Of a DNA stretch of 64,000 bases, positions 16,126-25,552 are shown piece by piece. Each line of letters opens with the position of its first letter. Within the stretch, counting starts at the first letter, position 1. The notes beneath the pieces were generated by a model. It worked only from the letters and a program-made list of their open reading frames with translations, was not told the origin of the DNA and did not search any database. Source of the stretch: Saprospiraceae bacterium. Its GTDB lineage: Bacteria; Bacteroidota; Bacteroidia; Chitinophagales; Saprospiraceae. A program made the translations under genes and the position numbers. Location of the stretch: NCBI GenBank assembly GCA_027488935.1, contig JAIYAP010000035.1:1-64000 (forward strand), in the 5' to 3' direction.

Positions 16126-16655
16126 ACCTTCCAAAAATGGTTTAATACCCAGGAAAGTACCACCCAGCCTGCCAATGCTGCGAGGGCGATGACTAGGGAG
16201 CCTCTTTTTTTTATACTAAAATAAAGAAAACTCACTACGCCACAATATGCCCCCATCAGGATCGCGGCACGCAAGAGTGGTTGCCAAATGCCTTGGATAC
16301 TATACGTGACAAATATATCGACCGATCGAAAGAGCACAATAGCCAAAAAGCCACTTGCAAAAGATAGCCAGGCCGCTAGAAAACTTGAAAAATTGGGCTG
16401 GATTTGGAGTGTATTGCGTGCATAAAACAGCATTCCAAACGTAAAGATTAAAAAATGAATGCCGGTATCGGTTTCAATTTGAAAGCCATTCAAATCTACG
16501 AAATACACCGGGAAAGGATCGTATAAAACGCGTAAGTTGTTGCCCAACAATGCGATTGCCATACCCAAGGTTACCATGGTCCATAACTGAACCCGGTCTT
16601 GTTCTGTTTTTACAGACGGTTTTTCCAGGGGATCATCAATAATCGGTTGCATCAT
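16122..16655 (-). CDS. Multi-pass membrane protein of unknown function
   Basis: About 177 residues with a hydrophilic N-terminus and four or five predicted membrane spans (MVTLGMAIALLG, IHFLIFTFGMLFY, WLSFASGFLAIVLF, LLRAAILMGAYCGVVSFLYF, LVIALAALAGWVVLS). No motif is recognised. ATG 16655 or 16652 is likely; a further in-frame ATG at 16676 overlaps the divergent paaZ promoter. Its 3' end overlaps the histidine kinase gene tail-to-tail by 4 bp. Confidence 0.65.
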   Translation of the reverse strand: MMQPIIDDPLEKPSVKTEQDRVQLWTMVTLGMAIALLGNNLRVLYDPFPVYFVDLNGFQIETDTGIHFLIFTFGMLFYARNTLQIQPNFSSFLAAWLSFASGFLAIVLFRSVDIFVTYSIQGIWQPLLRAAILMGAYCGVVSFLYFSIKKRGSLVIALAALAGWVVLSWVLNHFWKV

Positions 16656-16660
16656 ACAGG

Positions 16661-16689
16661 TTGCATTGTGGGGCAAATGGCTATTTTTG
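16661..16689 (+). promoter_or_regulatory. paaZ promoter
   Basis: TTG at 16661-16663, 18-bp spacer, TATTTTTG at 16682-16689, 28 bp before the ATG at 16718. This excludes the in-frame start at 16661. Confidence 0.7.
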
Positions 16690-16717
16690 CCACGTCTATT
16701 TTAAAAGTAAAAAAACG

Positions 16718-18772
16718 ATGAATTCAGTTCAAAATTATATCCTGGGACAATGGATTAGCGGATCCGGTGCAGGAATTCCACAGTTTAATGCCTATACGGG
16801 CGAAGTAATCAGTATGGTGCACAGCGAAGGCCTGGATTATCGGGAAATCTTGGATTTTGGCCGGAAAAAAGGTGGTAAAGTTTTGAGGCGGATGGACTTT
16901 CATACGCGCGGTCGCATGCTCAAAAGTCTTGCAATGTACCTGATGGAGCGCAAGGAGCAATATTACGCAGTGAGCCATTTGACAGGCGCCACCCGCCAGG
17001 ATTCGTGGGTGGATATTGAGGGCGGTATTGGTAACTTATTTGCTTACAGTAGTTTGCGTCGCCGATTTCCAAATGAAACGTTCTTTGTAGAGTCCGAATC
17101 GGTGCGTTTATCCAAAGAAAATGGATTTATCGGGCATCATATCCTGACGCCCAAGCACGGTGTGGCCATTCATATTAATGCCTTCAACTTTCCGATCTGG
17201 GGTATGCTCGAGAAAATTGCAGTCAATTTACTGGCGGGCGTACCTGCGGTCGTAAAAGCCAGTGAGCAAACTTCTTTTTTGACCGAAGCCATGGTGCGCG
17301 ATATTGCCGCATCGGGTATTTTGCCGGAAGGCGCCTTGCAATTAATTGTGGGATCAGGCAGGGGATTGCTCGATGAATTGAATGCCCAGGACGTGGTTAC
17401 CTTTACTGGAAGTGCCGAAACGGGCAAGAAATTGCGGGTGTCACCCTCCATTGTACAACACAGTGTGCCTTTCAACATGGAAGCTGACTCGCTTAATGCG
17501 GCTATTTTAGGCGCAGATGCGGTACCCGGAACCCCCGAATTTGATTTGTTTATTAAAGAGGTGCGTCGTGAAATGGTGACCAAGGCTGGGCAAAAGTGTA
17601 CGGCAGTGCGCAGAATTATCGTACCAGAATCCTTACTCGAAGCGGTGCAACAAGCACTCACCAAAGAATTGGCTAAAACGGTGGTAGGCGATCCGTCCCA
17701 GGAAGGGGTACGCATGGGCGCGCTGATCAATCGCCAGCAACTGGATCGGGTACAAGAAAAACTGGCACAACTTAGCGTATTTACACCGATTATATATGGT
17801 AACCAAACAGAACTACAAGTAATCGGTGGCAACCGCGCGCAAGGTGCGTTTATGTCGCCCGTTCTGATGCTCAATGCCAAACCCCTCGAAACCGTGCTTT
17901 CGCATGAAACGGAGTGTTTCGGCCCTGTGGGTACCTTAATGCCTTATAAAGATCTGGAAGAGGCCATTGAATTAGCACAAATGGGCAAAGGTTCGTTGGT
18001 GAGCACCATTTGTACCTTCGATCCGAAAATTCAACGGGAATACATTACCGAAGCGGCGGCGTTTCATGGCCGTATTTTGATGCTCAACCGTGCATCGGCC
18101 AAGGAAAGTACCGGACACGGTTCGCCCATGCCTTTGTTGGTACATGGCGGACCCGGACATGCCGGTGGCGGAGAAGAAATGGGTGGTATGCGCGGGGTGT
18201 TTCATTATATGCAACGTACTGCTATTCAAGGACATCCAACGGATATAACCAATGTGACCCGGCAATTTCAGGTGGGCGCAGCGCAAACAGAAACGCCGGT
18301 ACATCCTTTCCGCAAGTATTTTGAAGAACTGTTTATCGGCGAAACCCTCATTACAGCCAAGCACACCATCAGTGTGGCAGACATTCATAATTTTGCCAAC
18401 GTAAGTGGGGATAATTTTTACGCTCACATGGATGAAACGGCCCTGGAAGGAACACCCTTCACGGGGCGGGTGGCGCACGGCTATTTTATCTTGTCTAAAG
18501 CCGCTGGATTGTTTGTGGATGCTAAAAAAGGGCCTGTTTTGCTCAATTATGGCTTGGAAGAATGCCGGTTTGTGAAACCCGTCTACCCGGGTATGACCAT
18601 CGGGGTAAAACTGACCGTAAAAGAAAAGTCCGAACAGGAATATGATCCAAGTCGCGAAGGCATTGCCGCCATTCCACGTGGTATTGTGAAATGGCTGGTT
18701 GATGTGTACGATGAAACCGGCGAAACCGTTGCAATTGCTACGATTTTAACCATGGTACGCTGCCAGGTTTAA
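16718..18772 (+). CDS. paaZ: PaaZ: oxepin-CoA hydrolase/3-oxo-5,6-dehydrosuberyl-CoA semialdehyde dehydrogenase
   Basis: A 684-residue fusion of an aldehyde dehydrogenase (about 1-520) and a MaoC-type hydratase (about 540-684). In aerobic phenylacetate degradation it opens the oxepin-CoA ring and oxidises the resulting aldehyde with NADP. Catalytic positions are all present: Glu255 (MEAD), Cys294 (GQKCTAV) and the hydratase pair Asp565/His570 in GDNFYAHMD, with spacing like E. coli PaaZ. No other paa gene is in the window, so here it stands alone under its own promoter. The rest of the pathway must be elsewhere, or the protein acts on another substrate. Confidence 0.93.
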   Translation: MNSVQNYILGQWISGSGAGIPQFNAYTGEVISMVHSEGLDYREILDFGRKKGGKVLRRMDFHTRGRMLKSLAMYLMERKEQYYAVSHLTGATRQDSWVDIEGGIGNLFAYSSLRRRFPNETFFVESESVRLSKENGFIGHHILTPKHGVAIHINAFNFPIWGMLEKIAVNLLAGVPAVVKASEQTSFLTEAMVRDIAASGILPEGALQLIVGSGRGLLDELNAQDVVTFTGSAETGKKLRVSPSIVQHSVPFNMEADSLNAAILGADAVPGTPEFDLFIKEVRREMVTKAGQKCTAVRRIIVPESLLEAVQQALTKELAKTVVGDPSQEGVRMGALINRQQLDRVQEKLAQLSVFTPIIYGNQTELQVIGGNRAQGAFMSPVLMLNAKPLETVLSHETECFGPVGTLMPYKDLEEAIELAQMGKGSLVSTICTFDPKIQREYITEAAAFHGRILMLNRASAKESTGHGSPMPLLVHGGPGHAGGGEEMGGMRGVFHYMQRTAIQGHPTDITNVTRQFQVGAAQTETPVHPFRKYFEELFIGETLITAKHTISVADIHNFANVSGDNFYAHMDETALEGTPFTGRVAHGYFILSKAAGLFVDAKKGPVLLNYGLEECRFVKPVYPGMTIGVKLTVKEKSEQEYDPSREGIAAIPRGIVKWLVDVYDETGETVAIATILTMVRCQV

Positions 18773-18834
18773 TCGTTAAAAGGGTGCATTAACCTATTAA
18801 TTAGGTGGTTGGTCGGTTATTTGCAAAAATATAT

Positions 18835-18865
18835 GTTGGCCTTTTGAGGGAAATCTGTACTTTCG
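18835..18865 (+). promoter_or_regulatory. Promoter of the T9SS cargo gene at 18900
   Basis: TTG at 18835-18837, 20-bp spacer, TACTTTCG at 18858-18865 (one base off TAnnTTTG). Confidence 0.5.
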
Positions 18866-18899
18866 ATGCGCATAATTGTGCAAACGAAAACCTTTTGCT

Positions 18900-19574
18900 T
18901 TGAAAAATTTACAAACCCTGTTTTTATACTCCTGCATTTGTTTGGCTTCCACTATGCAGGCACAAACTTTTTTTGCCAATCCAGGCCCCCTGTACACGCA
19001 ACAGGTTGCGCTCAATCAGGCAAATTTGTGTTTTATCCATTTCGATAATCCATCGGGGGATTCCCTTTTGCTGCGTTGGCGCAAATTAGAGGCAAGCATG
19101 CCCCAAGGCTGGGATGCCGATATTTGTGATTATGGGACTTGCTATATCAACATCCCCAACACCGCCTTAATGCATTGGGTACATGATACCATTCAACCTT
19201 ATTTGAAATTAATTGTGCAGCCAGGGGCGGTGGAAGGTGCCGCATGGTTTTGGTTTCGCGTTTCAGAAGAAGGCAATACCAGTAATTTTGTGGATGTGTA
19301 TTACGATTTGCACACCAGTGGCGTAATTAGTACACAGACGCCTGATAATCACGCATTTGCTGTGTATCCAAATCCGTCAAATGGCGTTTTTTTAGTAGAA
19401 AATAGAACGTCGTATACTACCATGGCCTATTTGAGTGATCAAACTGGGCGTTTGTTGGCTACGCAAGTATTTGAGCCAGAAACTGCAGCACAAATTTTGA
19501 TCGATCCACTTGCGCCAGGTGTCTATTTTTTACGCATCAACGGCAAGTATCAAACACTCATTGTCCAGAAATAG
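18900..19574 (+). CDS. T9SS type A sorting domain protein, small
   Basis: A 224-residue secreted protein that probably starts at TTG 18900, since no in-frame ATG precedes the signal peptide (MKNLQTLFLYSC...MQAQ). Another TTG at 18876 would lengthen the N-terminus by 8 residues. The middle is beta-rich (SWFWFRVSE-like segments, with two Cys in CDYGTCY). The C-terminus has the type IX sorting domain: VYPNPSNGVFLVEN near 155-168, then GVYFLRINGKYQTLIVQK. The body has no recognised domain. The gene lies 58 bp before the gingipain-like protease gene and may be co-transcribed with it. Confidence 0.75.
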   Translation: MKNLQTLFLYSCICLASTMQAQTFFANPGPLYTQQVALNQANLCFIHFDNPSGDSLLLRWRKLEASMPQGWDADICDYGTCYINIPNTALMHWVHDTIQPYLKLIVQPGAVEGAAWFWFRVSEEGNTSNFVDVYYDLHTSGVISTQTPDNHAFAVYPNPSNGVFLVENRTSYTTMAYLSDQTGRLLATQVFEPETAAQILIDPLAPGVYFLRINGKYQTLIVQK

Positions 19575-19632
19575 GGGATATTACCCTGCCAATTGTCTTT
19601 CCATTATTATTTCAGCCAATAAAGCGTTACGC

Positions 19633-22600
19633 ATGAAAAATTTAATTACCTTTTTGTTGTACTGTCTTTCTATCACCGCGATGATCGGTCAGGTAACAAG
19701 TCAAAGTCGATTGGTGGTACAAGCGCCAACGCTTTCTGAGTCGACCATACAATACACCTTATCTGGTGTAAATCAATATGCTGTGACAACTGAAAAGGGT
19801 ACCGCTTATATCATTCAAGTGGATAAAGGCACCCCTATGTTGGAGGCAGGTGCTCCAGATCTGCCAAAGGTAGCGGCTACTTTGATGATTCCTGCCCAAG
19901 GCAGTATGGAAGTAGTGGTTGCTGAATCCGAATTTCAGGATTTCCCAGGGGTGCTTGTTGCACCCTCAAAAGGCAACCTGCTCCGAACCGTCGATCCCGC
20001 AACGGTTCCTTACACGTTTGGTCCGAAATACGAGCATGACGTGTTTTTTCCGCAAAATTTGGTGTCCCAACAAGATCCATTCATCCTGCGGGATGTACGC
20101 GGACAAGCGTTCTGGATCCATCCAGTGCAATACAATCCGGTACAAAAAGTACTTCGGGTGTACACAAAATTAACAATTCGAATAAAACAAACAGCTACAC
20201 CGGGTATCAATGAAATGGGCCGCTCTATTGAAAAAGGCTCCAGTCGGGTGTTTCGCGATATGTATCAGAAGTTGTTTTTAAACTATAAAGCGGGGTTTGT
20301 AAGTTCCAGCCGTTCGGTGCAAAATCCGGAGCAATTGCTCATTATTGCGAAAGATGACCTGGTTCCGGGATTGGAAGAATATGTGCGCTGGAAACGCCAG
20401 TCGGGCATCCAAACCACGCTCGTTTCGGCCTCTGAAGTGGGTGGGCAGGATTCGTCGGCCTTGTTTAATTTTGTAAAAAACTACTATACGGAACATGGCA
20501 TTAGTTATTTATTGCTGGTAGGCGATGAATATTCTTTGGTGCCGCTGGTTCGTCCGGGCAGCACCTATTCGTGCGACAATTGCCTGGGTTACATGGAAGG
20601 CGACGACCATTTTCCAGAAATTTTGGTGGGTCGTTTTCATGCTGCCAACCTGGATCAGCTGAAAATTATGGTACAGCGCAACCTCGAATATGAAAAATCC
20701 CCCTTGGTAGATGCCGAGGCCAACTGGTGCGCAACAGGTATGGCATCTTGCTCAGCGGAGGGCCAGGGTTTTGGCGATGACAGCCAGGCCGATTACGAGC
20801 ACGGCAATGAATGGAAGACGAAACATTTGGCCGATGGCTATGAAAAGTATTGGGAATTTTATGACGGTGATCAAACTGCGATTTCTCCAACACCCGGCGA
20901 TGTGTCTTCGGATAAACCAACCAATCCTGAAAATACCGAATTGGTAGCACTCATGAACAGCCGTGGGGTGAGTTTGTACAATTATACCGGACATGGTTGG
21001 GAGCAAGGCTTGGCAAGTGGTAATTTTAACACAGAAGCCGTTGCAACTTTGCGCAATGTGCACCGGTACCCGATCGTGGTTGCCGTGGCTTGTTGTGCGG
21101 GTAATTTTACGAATAATGGCGGTGGCGATTGCTTGGGCGAGGCATTCCAACGTGCCGGGGATCTTTCAAATGGTACGCCTTATGGTGGTATTGCAGGTTT
21201 GTTCTCGAGTGATTTTCAGAGTTGGTCCCCACCGATGGAAGGGCAGGATGGCATGAATCAATATCTGGTAGATGCGGACGGCGTAACGTTGCACCCGAAC
21301 CTAGGTGCAATGGCTGCTTTCGGCAATGCCTTAATGATAGCGGCTTATGGACAGGGCGGCATTGACATGGCGGATGTTTGGAACCCGTTTTTTGATCCAA
21401 CCACGGTACCACGAACGCGTTTGCCGCAAACATTAACCGTTAACCACCCTGCAGAATTTGTGGTTGGTTCTACCAGTTTGACGGTGGCTTGTGCACAGGA
21501 AGGCGCGCTGGTCGCATTGTATCAAAACGATCAAGTATTGGCCGTGGCGTATGTGGAAGGGGGCGTTGCTTCCTTGCAATTTCCTGCACTGATTGATGTT
21601 TCGGAGGTAACGCTTACCGTAAGTCAGTTCAATTTTATTCCATATCAAGGTGTTTTACAATCGGCCAGTATTGCGGGGCCTTATGTTGTAAATCAAAGTG
21701 TTGTGCTGGATGATGCACTCACCGGAAACAACAACCAACATGCAGATTATGGAGAAACGGTGGCATTTAACGTAAGTTTGTTGAATGCTGGCGGACAAAT
21801 TGCCAACGCAACCACCGCTGTATTAAGCACCGAAGATGACCATGTAGTGATTACGGATGCAACCGAATTGTTTGGCGACCTCGATGCGGGCACGGTGAAG
21901 GAAAATATTGCGGCATTTACATTTACCGTAAAGGACGATGTTGCGGATGGTTATGTGGTAAAATTCAAATTGAGCATTTCCTTCGAGAGCGGTCAAATAT
22001 TAGAAGTGCCGGTACAGGTTGTGCTGCACGCACCTAAACTCGAAGTGGGTACTTTCACCATGCTTGATTTACAAGGCGACGGAGATGGCCGCTTCGAAAG
22101 TGGCGAGGTTGCTACAGTGACGATCAAAAACTTGAATATCGGACAAAGTAAAAGTCCTTGGGCAACGGGTAAACTAACCACGACTTCTCCCTGGTTGAGC
22201 ATCAGTGATGCATTCCAATTGGGTGCCCTGGATGCCGTAACAGGTACCGCCGATGCTACTTTCTACGTAACTATTGCCGCAAATGCTCCAAAAGTAGTGC
22301 TGGCCGAACTAAGTTACGAGGTGAACGCAGGCAACTACAACGCCAGCACAACCTTCGATGCATTCCTGATTAACCCGATTGTGGAAGATTTTGAATCGCA
22401 TAATTTTACGGTTTATCCATGGGTAATGGGCGGCAATAAGCCCTGGGTGATTACTGCCGGTAATACATTTACGGGTGATTATTGCTCCCGTTCAGGCACC
22501 ATCACCCACAACCAGCAATCTGAAATGCTGATGACGCTTGATTTTGCAGTGGATGGCGATATAAGTTTCGCACGCCGGGTCAACACTGAAGAAGGATTTG

Positions 22601-23085
22601 ATTTTCTTATCTTTTCAATAGATGGCGTTGAAATTGAAAAATGGAGCGGTGACATTGCGTGGAGTCTGGTAAGTTTTCCAATTTCAGCAGGGGTACACAC
22701 CTTGAGTTGGGTATATAAAAAAGATGAAATTGGCAACCAAGGCTTTGATCGGGTTTGGGTAGATGATATTTCTATGCCGCCTTACCAAATTGTGGTGGCA
22801 ACCAACAACCCGATGGAGGGCGATTTGCAAGCGACCATTGCCCCTAATCCAAGCAATGACCGCCAAACATGGTTGCAGGTGGATATGCCCACTGCCCAAC
22901 AAGCAAACCTGACCTTGTATGATGGAGTAGGACGGATTGTGCGTATTTATGCTTCGGATGAATTATTCCTGGAAGGTAAATACAAGGTAGCACTTGATTT
23001 AAATGGATTGACTCCCGGAATGTATTACCTCGAATTTCTATCCAATAACAGCAGAAAAATGTTGAAACTGGTAAAATCGAATTGA
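19633..23085 (+). CDS. Gingipain-like C25 family cysteine protease with T9SS sorting domain
   Basis: An 1150-residue secreted protein. It has a signal peptide (residues 1-24), then a propeptide-like region to about 230. The peptidase C25 domain follows (LLIIAKDDLVPGLEEYV to about 600), with the catalytic His454 in YTGHGWEQGL and Cys487 in VACCAGNF. Several Ig-like beta domains come next, then a jelly-roll-like segment (VEDFESHNF...) and a type A T9SS C-terminal domain (IAPNPSND, GMYYLEFLSNN, KMLKLVKSN). Secreted C25 proteases digest external protein and can process other surface proteins. ATG 19633 begins the signal peptide. Specificity (Arg or Lys) cannot be told. Confidence 0.9.
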   Translation: MKNLITFLLYCLSITAMIGQVTSQSRLVVQAPTLSESTIQYTLSGVNQYAVTTEKGTAYIIQVDKGTPMLEAGAPDLPKVAATLMIPAQGSMEVVVAESEFQDFPGVLVAPSKGNLLRTVDPATVPYTFGPKYEHDVFFPQNLVSQQDPFILRDVRGQAFWIHPVQYNPVQKVLRVYTKLTIRIKQTATPGINEMGRSIEKGSSRVFRDMYQKLFLNYKAGFVSSSRSVQNPEQLLIIAKDDLVPGLEEYVRWKRQSGIQTTLVSASEVGGQDSSALFNFVKNYYTEHGISYLLLVGDEYSLVPLVRPGSTYSCDNCLGYMEGDDHFPEILVGRFHAANLDQLKIMVQRNLEYEKSPLVDAEANWCATGMASCSAEGQGFGDDSQADYEHGNEWKTKHLADGYEKYWEFYDGDQTAISPTPGDVSSDKPTNPENTELVALMNSRGVSLYNYTGHGWEQGLASGNFNTEAVATLRNVHRYPIVVAVACCAGNFTNNGGGDCLGEAFQRAGDLSNGTPYGGIAGLFSSDFQSWSPPMEGQDGMNQYLVDADGVTLHPNLGAMAAFGNALMIAAYGQGGIDMADVWNPFFDPTTVPRTRLPQTLTVNHPAEFVVGSTSLTVACAQEGALVALYQNDQVLAVAYVEGGVASLQFPALIDVSEVTLTVSQFNFIPYQGVLQSASIAGPYVVNQSVVLDDALTGNNNQHADYGETVAFNVSLLNAGGQIANATTAVLSTEDDHVVITDATELFGDLDAGTVKENIAAFTFTVKDDVADGYVVKFKLSISFESGQILEVPVQVVLHAPKLEVGTFTMLDLQGDGDGRFESGEVATVTIKNLNIGQSKSPWATGKLTTTSPWLSISDAFQLGALDAVTGTADATFYVTIAANAPKVVLAELSYEVNAGNYNASTTFDAFLINPIVEDFESHNFTVYPWVMGGNKPWVITAGNTFTGDYCSRSGTITHNQQSEMLMTLDFAVDGDISFARRVNTEEGFDFLIFSIDGVEIEKWSGDIAWSLVSFPISAGVHTLSWVYKKDEIGNQGFDRVWVDDISMPPYQIVVATNNPMEGDLQATIAPNPSNDRQTWLQVDMPTAQQANLTLYDGVGRIVRIYASDELFLEGKYKVALDLNGLTPGMYYLEFLSNNSRKMLKLVKSN

Positions 23086-23087
23086 TT

Positions 23088-23990
23088 TTAAAACATGCGC
23101 ATCGAAGAAAGCATTCGATGCAGGTAAGCCCAACCCGACAAACTTGCCCAGGCAAATCCAAGGGTGTTTAGGCTGCCATGCCAGATTTTCATATTCGGAA
23201 TATTTACCCAATTGATCGGGTACACAAATCGAAGGGCGTATAAACTCGCCAAGGTAGCGCCGGCGCATAAACACAATGCGCCGGCGCCCCATAACCACCG
23301 CGCGGTTGGCGGCATATTGGCGTTAAAGACCAAACGCAACTGCTGAAATACGACTCCCAACGCCATAACCGCAAAGCCAATTCCCGCAATCCATTCAATT
23401 ACAGGACTATAGCCCAACTTGGTGAGGGTTATGCCCGTTGCCACCAAAGGCATTCCGAACAGGGAAGCCCACGCAAGTATTCGGTTAAACGGGGATCGAT
23501 CGGATTGATAAAGGATGGCAATAAGGAGTGTAAGCACAAAACCCGCCAGGTGAAAATGCGCAGCCGTAAGCCCTACAATGGTCGCATCAAATCCCAAAGG
23601 GGCAAATTGAGCAAGCCAACTGAGCGACCAAACCGCCCCAACTGTCCAATAAATTAAGGCTGCACATTCCACTACTTTTCCAAGACTGCGCGCTGGATTG
23701 GAAAATACCTGGATAAAAAACTGGAGACTCGTCCAAGCCGCAATTGCCAGGTAAGGAAGCGCCAAAATGGCTGCGTAAGGACTAGGATATACTAAATAGG
23801 CCACTAAAAGGCCAAAAACAGCGATCCAATAAATATTTCGCCACGGTAACTTCAATAATTCAAACCCCAGTGGAACCAAAACAAGGGCAGCAAATACAAC
23901 CAGAGCACCTTCCCAATGGGATTGTAACCAGGGGAGTCCCGCCAATAAAAGGAAAATACACCAGGCCAAAGGGCCAATAAAGGGCTTCAT
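23088..23990 (-). CDS. YndJ family membrane protein
   Basis: A 300-residue protein made almost entirely of membrane spans (eight to ten). GLTAAHFHLAGF near 160 and MKIWHGSLNTLGFA near 270 are the conserved His-containing segments of the YndJ family. Function is unknown; the family name derives from Bacillus. It overlaps the upstream DUF1990 gene by 4 bp (ATGA), so the two are translationally coupled, an arrangement also known elsewhere. A spore or cell-surface role in Bacillus cannot be carried over. Confidence 0.8.
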   Translation of the reverse strand: MKPFIGPLAWCIFLLLAGLPWLQSHWEGALVVFAALVLVPLGFELLKLPWRNIYWIAVFGLLVAYLVYPSPYAAILALPYLAIAAWTSLQFFIQVFSNPARSLGKVVECAALIYWTVGAVWSLSWLAQFAPLGFDATIVGLTAAHFHLAGFVLTLLIAILYQSDRSPFNRILAWASLFGMPLVATGITLTKLGYSPVIEWIAGIGFAVMALGVVFQQLRLVFNANMPPTARWLWGAGALCLCAGATLASLYALRFVYPINWVNIPNMKIWHGSLNTLGFAWASLSGWAYLHRMLSSMRMF

Positions 23991-24562
23991 CGGCTGGCTT
24001 TTTGTACAAATTGAACCATCGCAGCCTTGGAGTCGCGCTGGAATTTTTTTTGAAAAACACGGGGCAGGGGATAGGTCAACCGTGCCAGCAAATGACGTGG
24101 ACGCGAAAAGGCTTCAAGTCGATAATATACTTTTCCGGTTTCGTCGCGTTCTACCAAAAATAGTTCTTCGCCTTGTTCTGCATGCCCGGGTAAGGTGCCA
24201 TAAGCAAACCCAAAACGATTCGGCTCCTCAATTACGTACACAATGCGGCAGGAATTGATCCACCACATCCCCATGACTTGAGCAAGCATGGCGATGGTTT
24301 GATTGGTTTGAATAGGTGCCTGCTGCGGTGCAATTTGGGTCCAGGGTGCCGGAAACATCACCCATTGCTGTACTGCAAGTTTAGCAGCCTCCCAGGCTTT
24401 ATTCCCTTCACCCAACAGAAACAAGTTTTTATCAACATCAAAGTCGGGCGGCGCTGAGGCTGTTCGGGTAGCACCTACTATGGGGTAATTGAAATCAAGC
24501 GGCTCTTCCCTTGCGATAAATTGCGCAATGTTAGCGGCTGACGGTTTAAATAAGCGGACCAT
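23987..24562 (-). CDS. DUF1990 family protein
   Basis: A 191-residue soluble protein of the DUF1990 family. Visible family features are GEGNKAWEAAK (about 51-61), CRIVYVIEEPNRFGFAYGTLPGHAEQGEE and a RLEAFSRPRHLLARL segment near 150-164. The fold is related to START/Bet v1-like lipid-binding proteins in some predictions, so a lipid or small hydrophobic ligand is a weak inference. It is coupled by a 4-bp overlap to the YndJ gene. Confidence 0.85.
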   Translation of the reverse strand: MVRLFKPSAANIAQFIAREEPLDFNYPIVGATRTASAPPDFDVDKNLFLLGEGNKAWEAAKLAVQQWVMFPAPWTQIAPQQAPIQTNQTIAMLAQVMGMWWINSCRIVYVIEEPNRFGFAYGTLPGHAEQGEELFLVERDETGKVYYRLEAFSRPRHLLARLTYPLPRVFQKKFQRDSKAAMVQFVQKASR

Positions 24563-24669
24563 TTGAATGTTTTTTTAGGTGGTTTGTGGCACGATCATGC
24601 GGTACCTAATAAAAAACACAGTGGCTTTGCTCTTGTTCAATATTTTCAATAAAAAATGAAAATTTGTTT

Positions 24670-25530
24670 TTAAAGATCAAATTTGAGGTGTTTTACCGTT
24701 TGACCCCTGGTAATCAGTTGTTTTAAGGAATCGATGCCAATGCTGAGGTGGGTATCTGCAAATTGTGCTGTAACCGCTTTATCGCTCTCCTGGGTTTTGA
24801 TGCCTTCGGTGGTCATGGGCATATCGCTCACTAACAAGAGTGCACCGGCGGGAATTTTATTTTTAAAAGCGGCAACAAAAATGGTGGCCGTTTCCATATC
24901 AATCGCAATGCAACGCAGGTCGCGCAGGCGTTGTTTGAAATCTTCCCGATGCTCCCATACCCGTTTGTTGGTGGTGTACACAACGCCGGTCCAATAGTCC
25001 TGTTCGTAGTCACGGATGGTGGTCGAAACGGCTTTTTGCAGGGCAAATGCTGGCAATGCGGGCACTTCCGGCGGCAAATAGTCATTGCTGGTCCCTTCGC
25101 CCCGGATGGCAGCAATGGGCAAAATCAGGTTACCAATGTTGTTTTTACCCGTTTTTAGGCCACCACATTTACCTAAAAACAATACTGCATGCGGCTGAAT
25201 GGCCTCCAACAAATCGATGATCAAGCCTGCATTGGGGCTGCCAATCCCGAAATTGATGATGGTTATGTTTTCGGCCGTGGCGGCTTGCATGGGTCGTTCG
25301 AGCCCGGAAACAGGAACCTGATGTTTTTCGGCAAACATTTTTACATAGCCGCTAAAGTTGACCAGCAAGATATACTTGCCAAATTCCTGCAAGGCCATGC
25401 CGGTATAACGCGGCAGCCAGTCGCTCGTAATACGGTCTTTTGCGGCCTTTTCGCGCAAGATGTTCTCCTGGGCAACGGCATCCAGGTCTACTTGTTTGAT
25501 GGAATCATGCTGATTTTCTGCTGTGGACAT
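24670..25530 (-). CDS. amn: AMP nucleosidase (short form)
   Basis: A 286-residue nucleoside phosphorylase-fold enzyme that hydrolyses AMP to adenine and ribose 5-phosphate. Family motifs: INFGIGSPNAGLI near residue 92, VLFLGKCGGLKTG near 115, GEGTSNDYLPPE near 143, and the catalytic region CIAIDMETATIF near 205 with LLVSDMPMTTEGIKT after it. It is the short Bacteroidota form without the extra N-terminal domain of the E. coli enzyme. It lies 22 bp after the GH3-beta-lactamase gene and is likely the second gene of that operon. Confidence 0.88.
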   Translation of the reverse strand: MSTAENQHDSIKQVDLDAVAQENILREKAAKDRITSDWLPRYTGMALQEFGKYILLVNFSGYVKMFAEKHQVPVSGLERPMQAATAENITIINFGIGSPNAGLIIDLLEAIQPHAVLFLGKCGGLKTGKNNIGNLILPIAAIRGEGTSNDYLPPEVPALPAFALQKAVSTTIRDYEQDYWTGVVYTTNKRVWEHREDFKQRLRDLRCIAIDMETATIFVAAFKNKIPAGALLLVSDMPMTTEGIKTQESDKAVTAQFADTHLSIGIDSLKQLITRGQTVKHLKFDL

Positions 25531-25552
25531 GGCGGGTGTTTTTGTTGTATGC

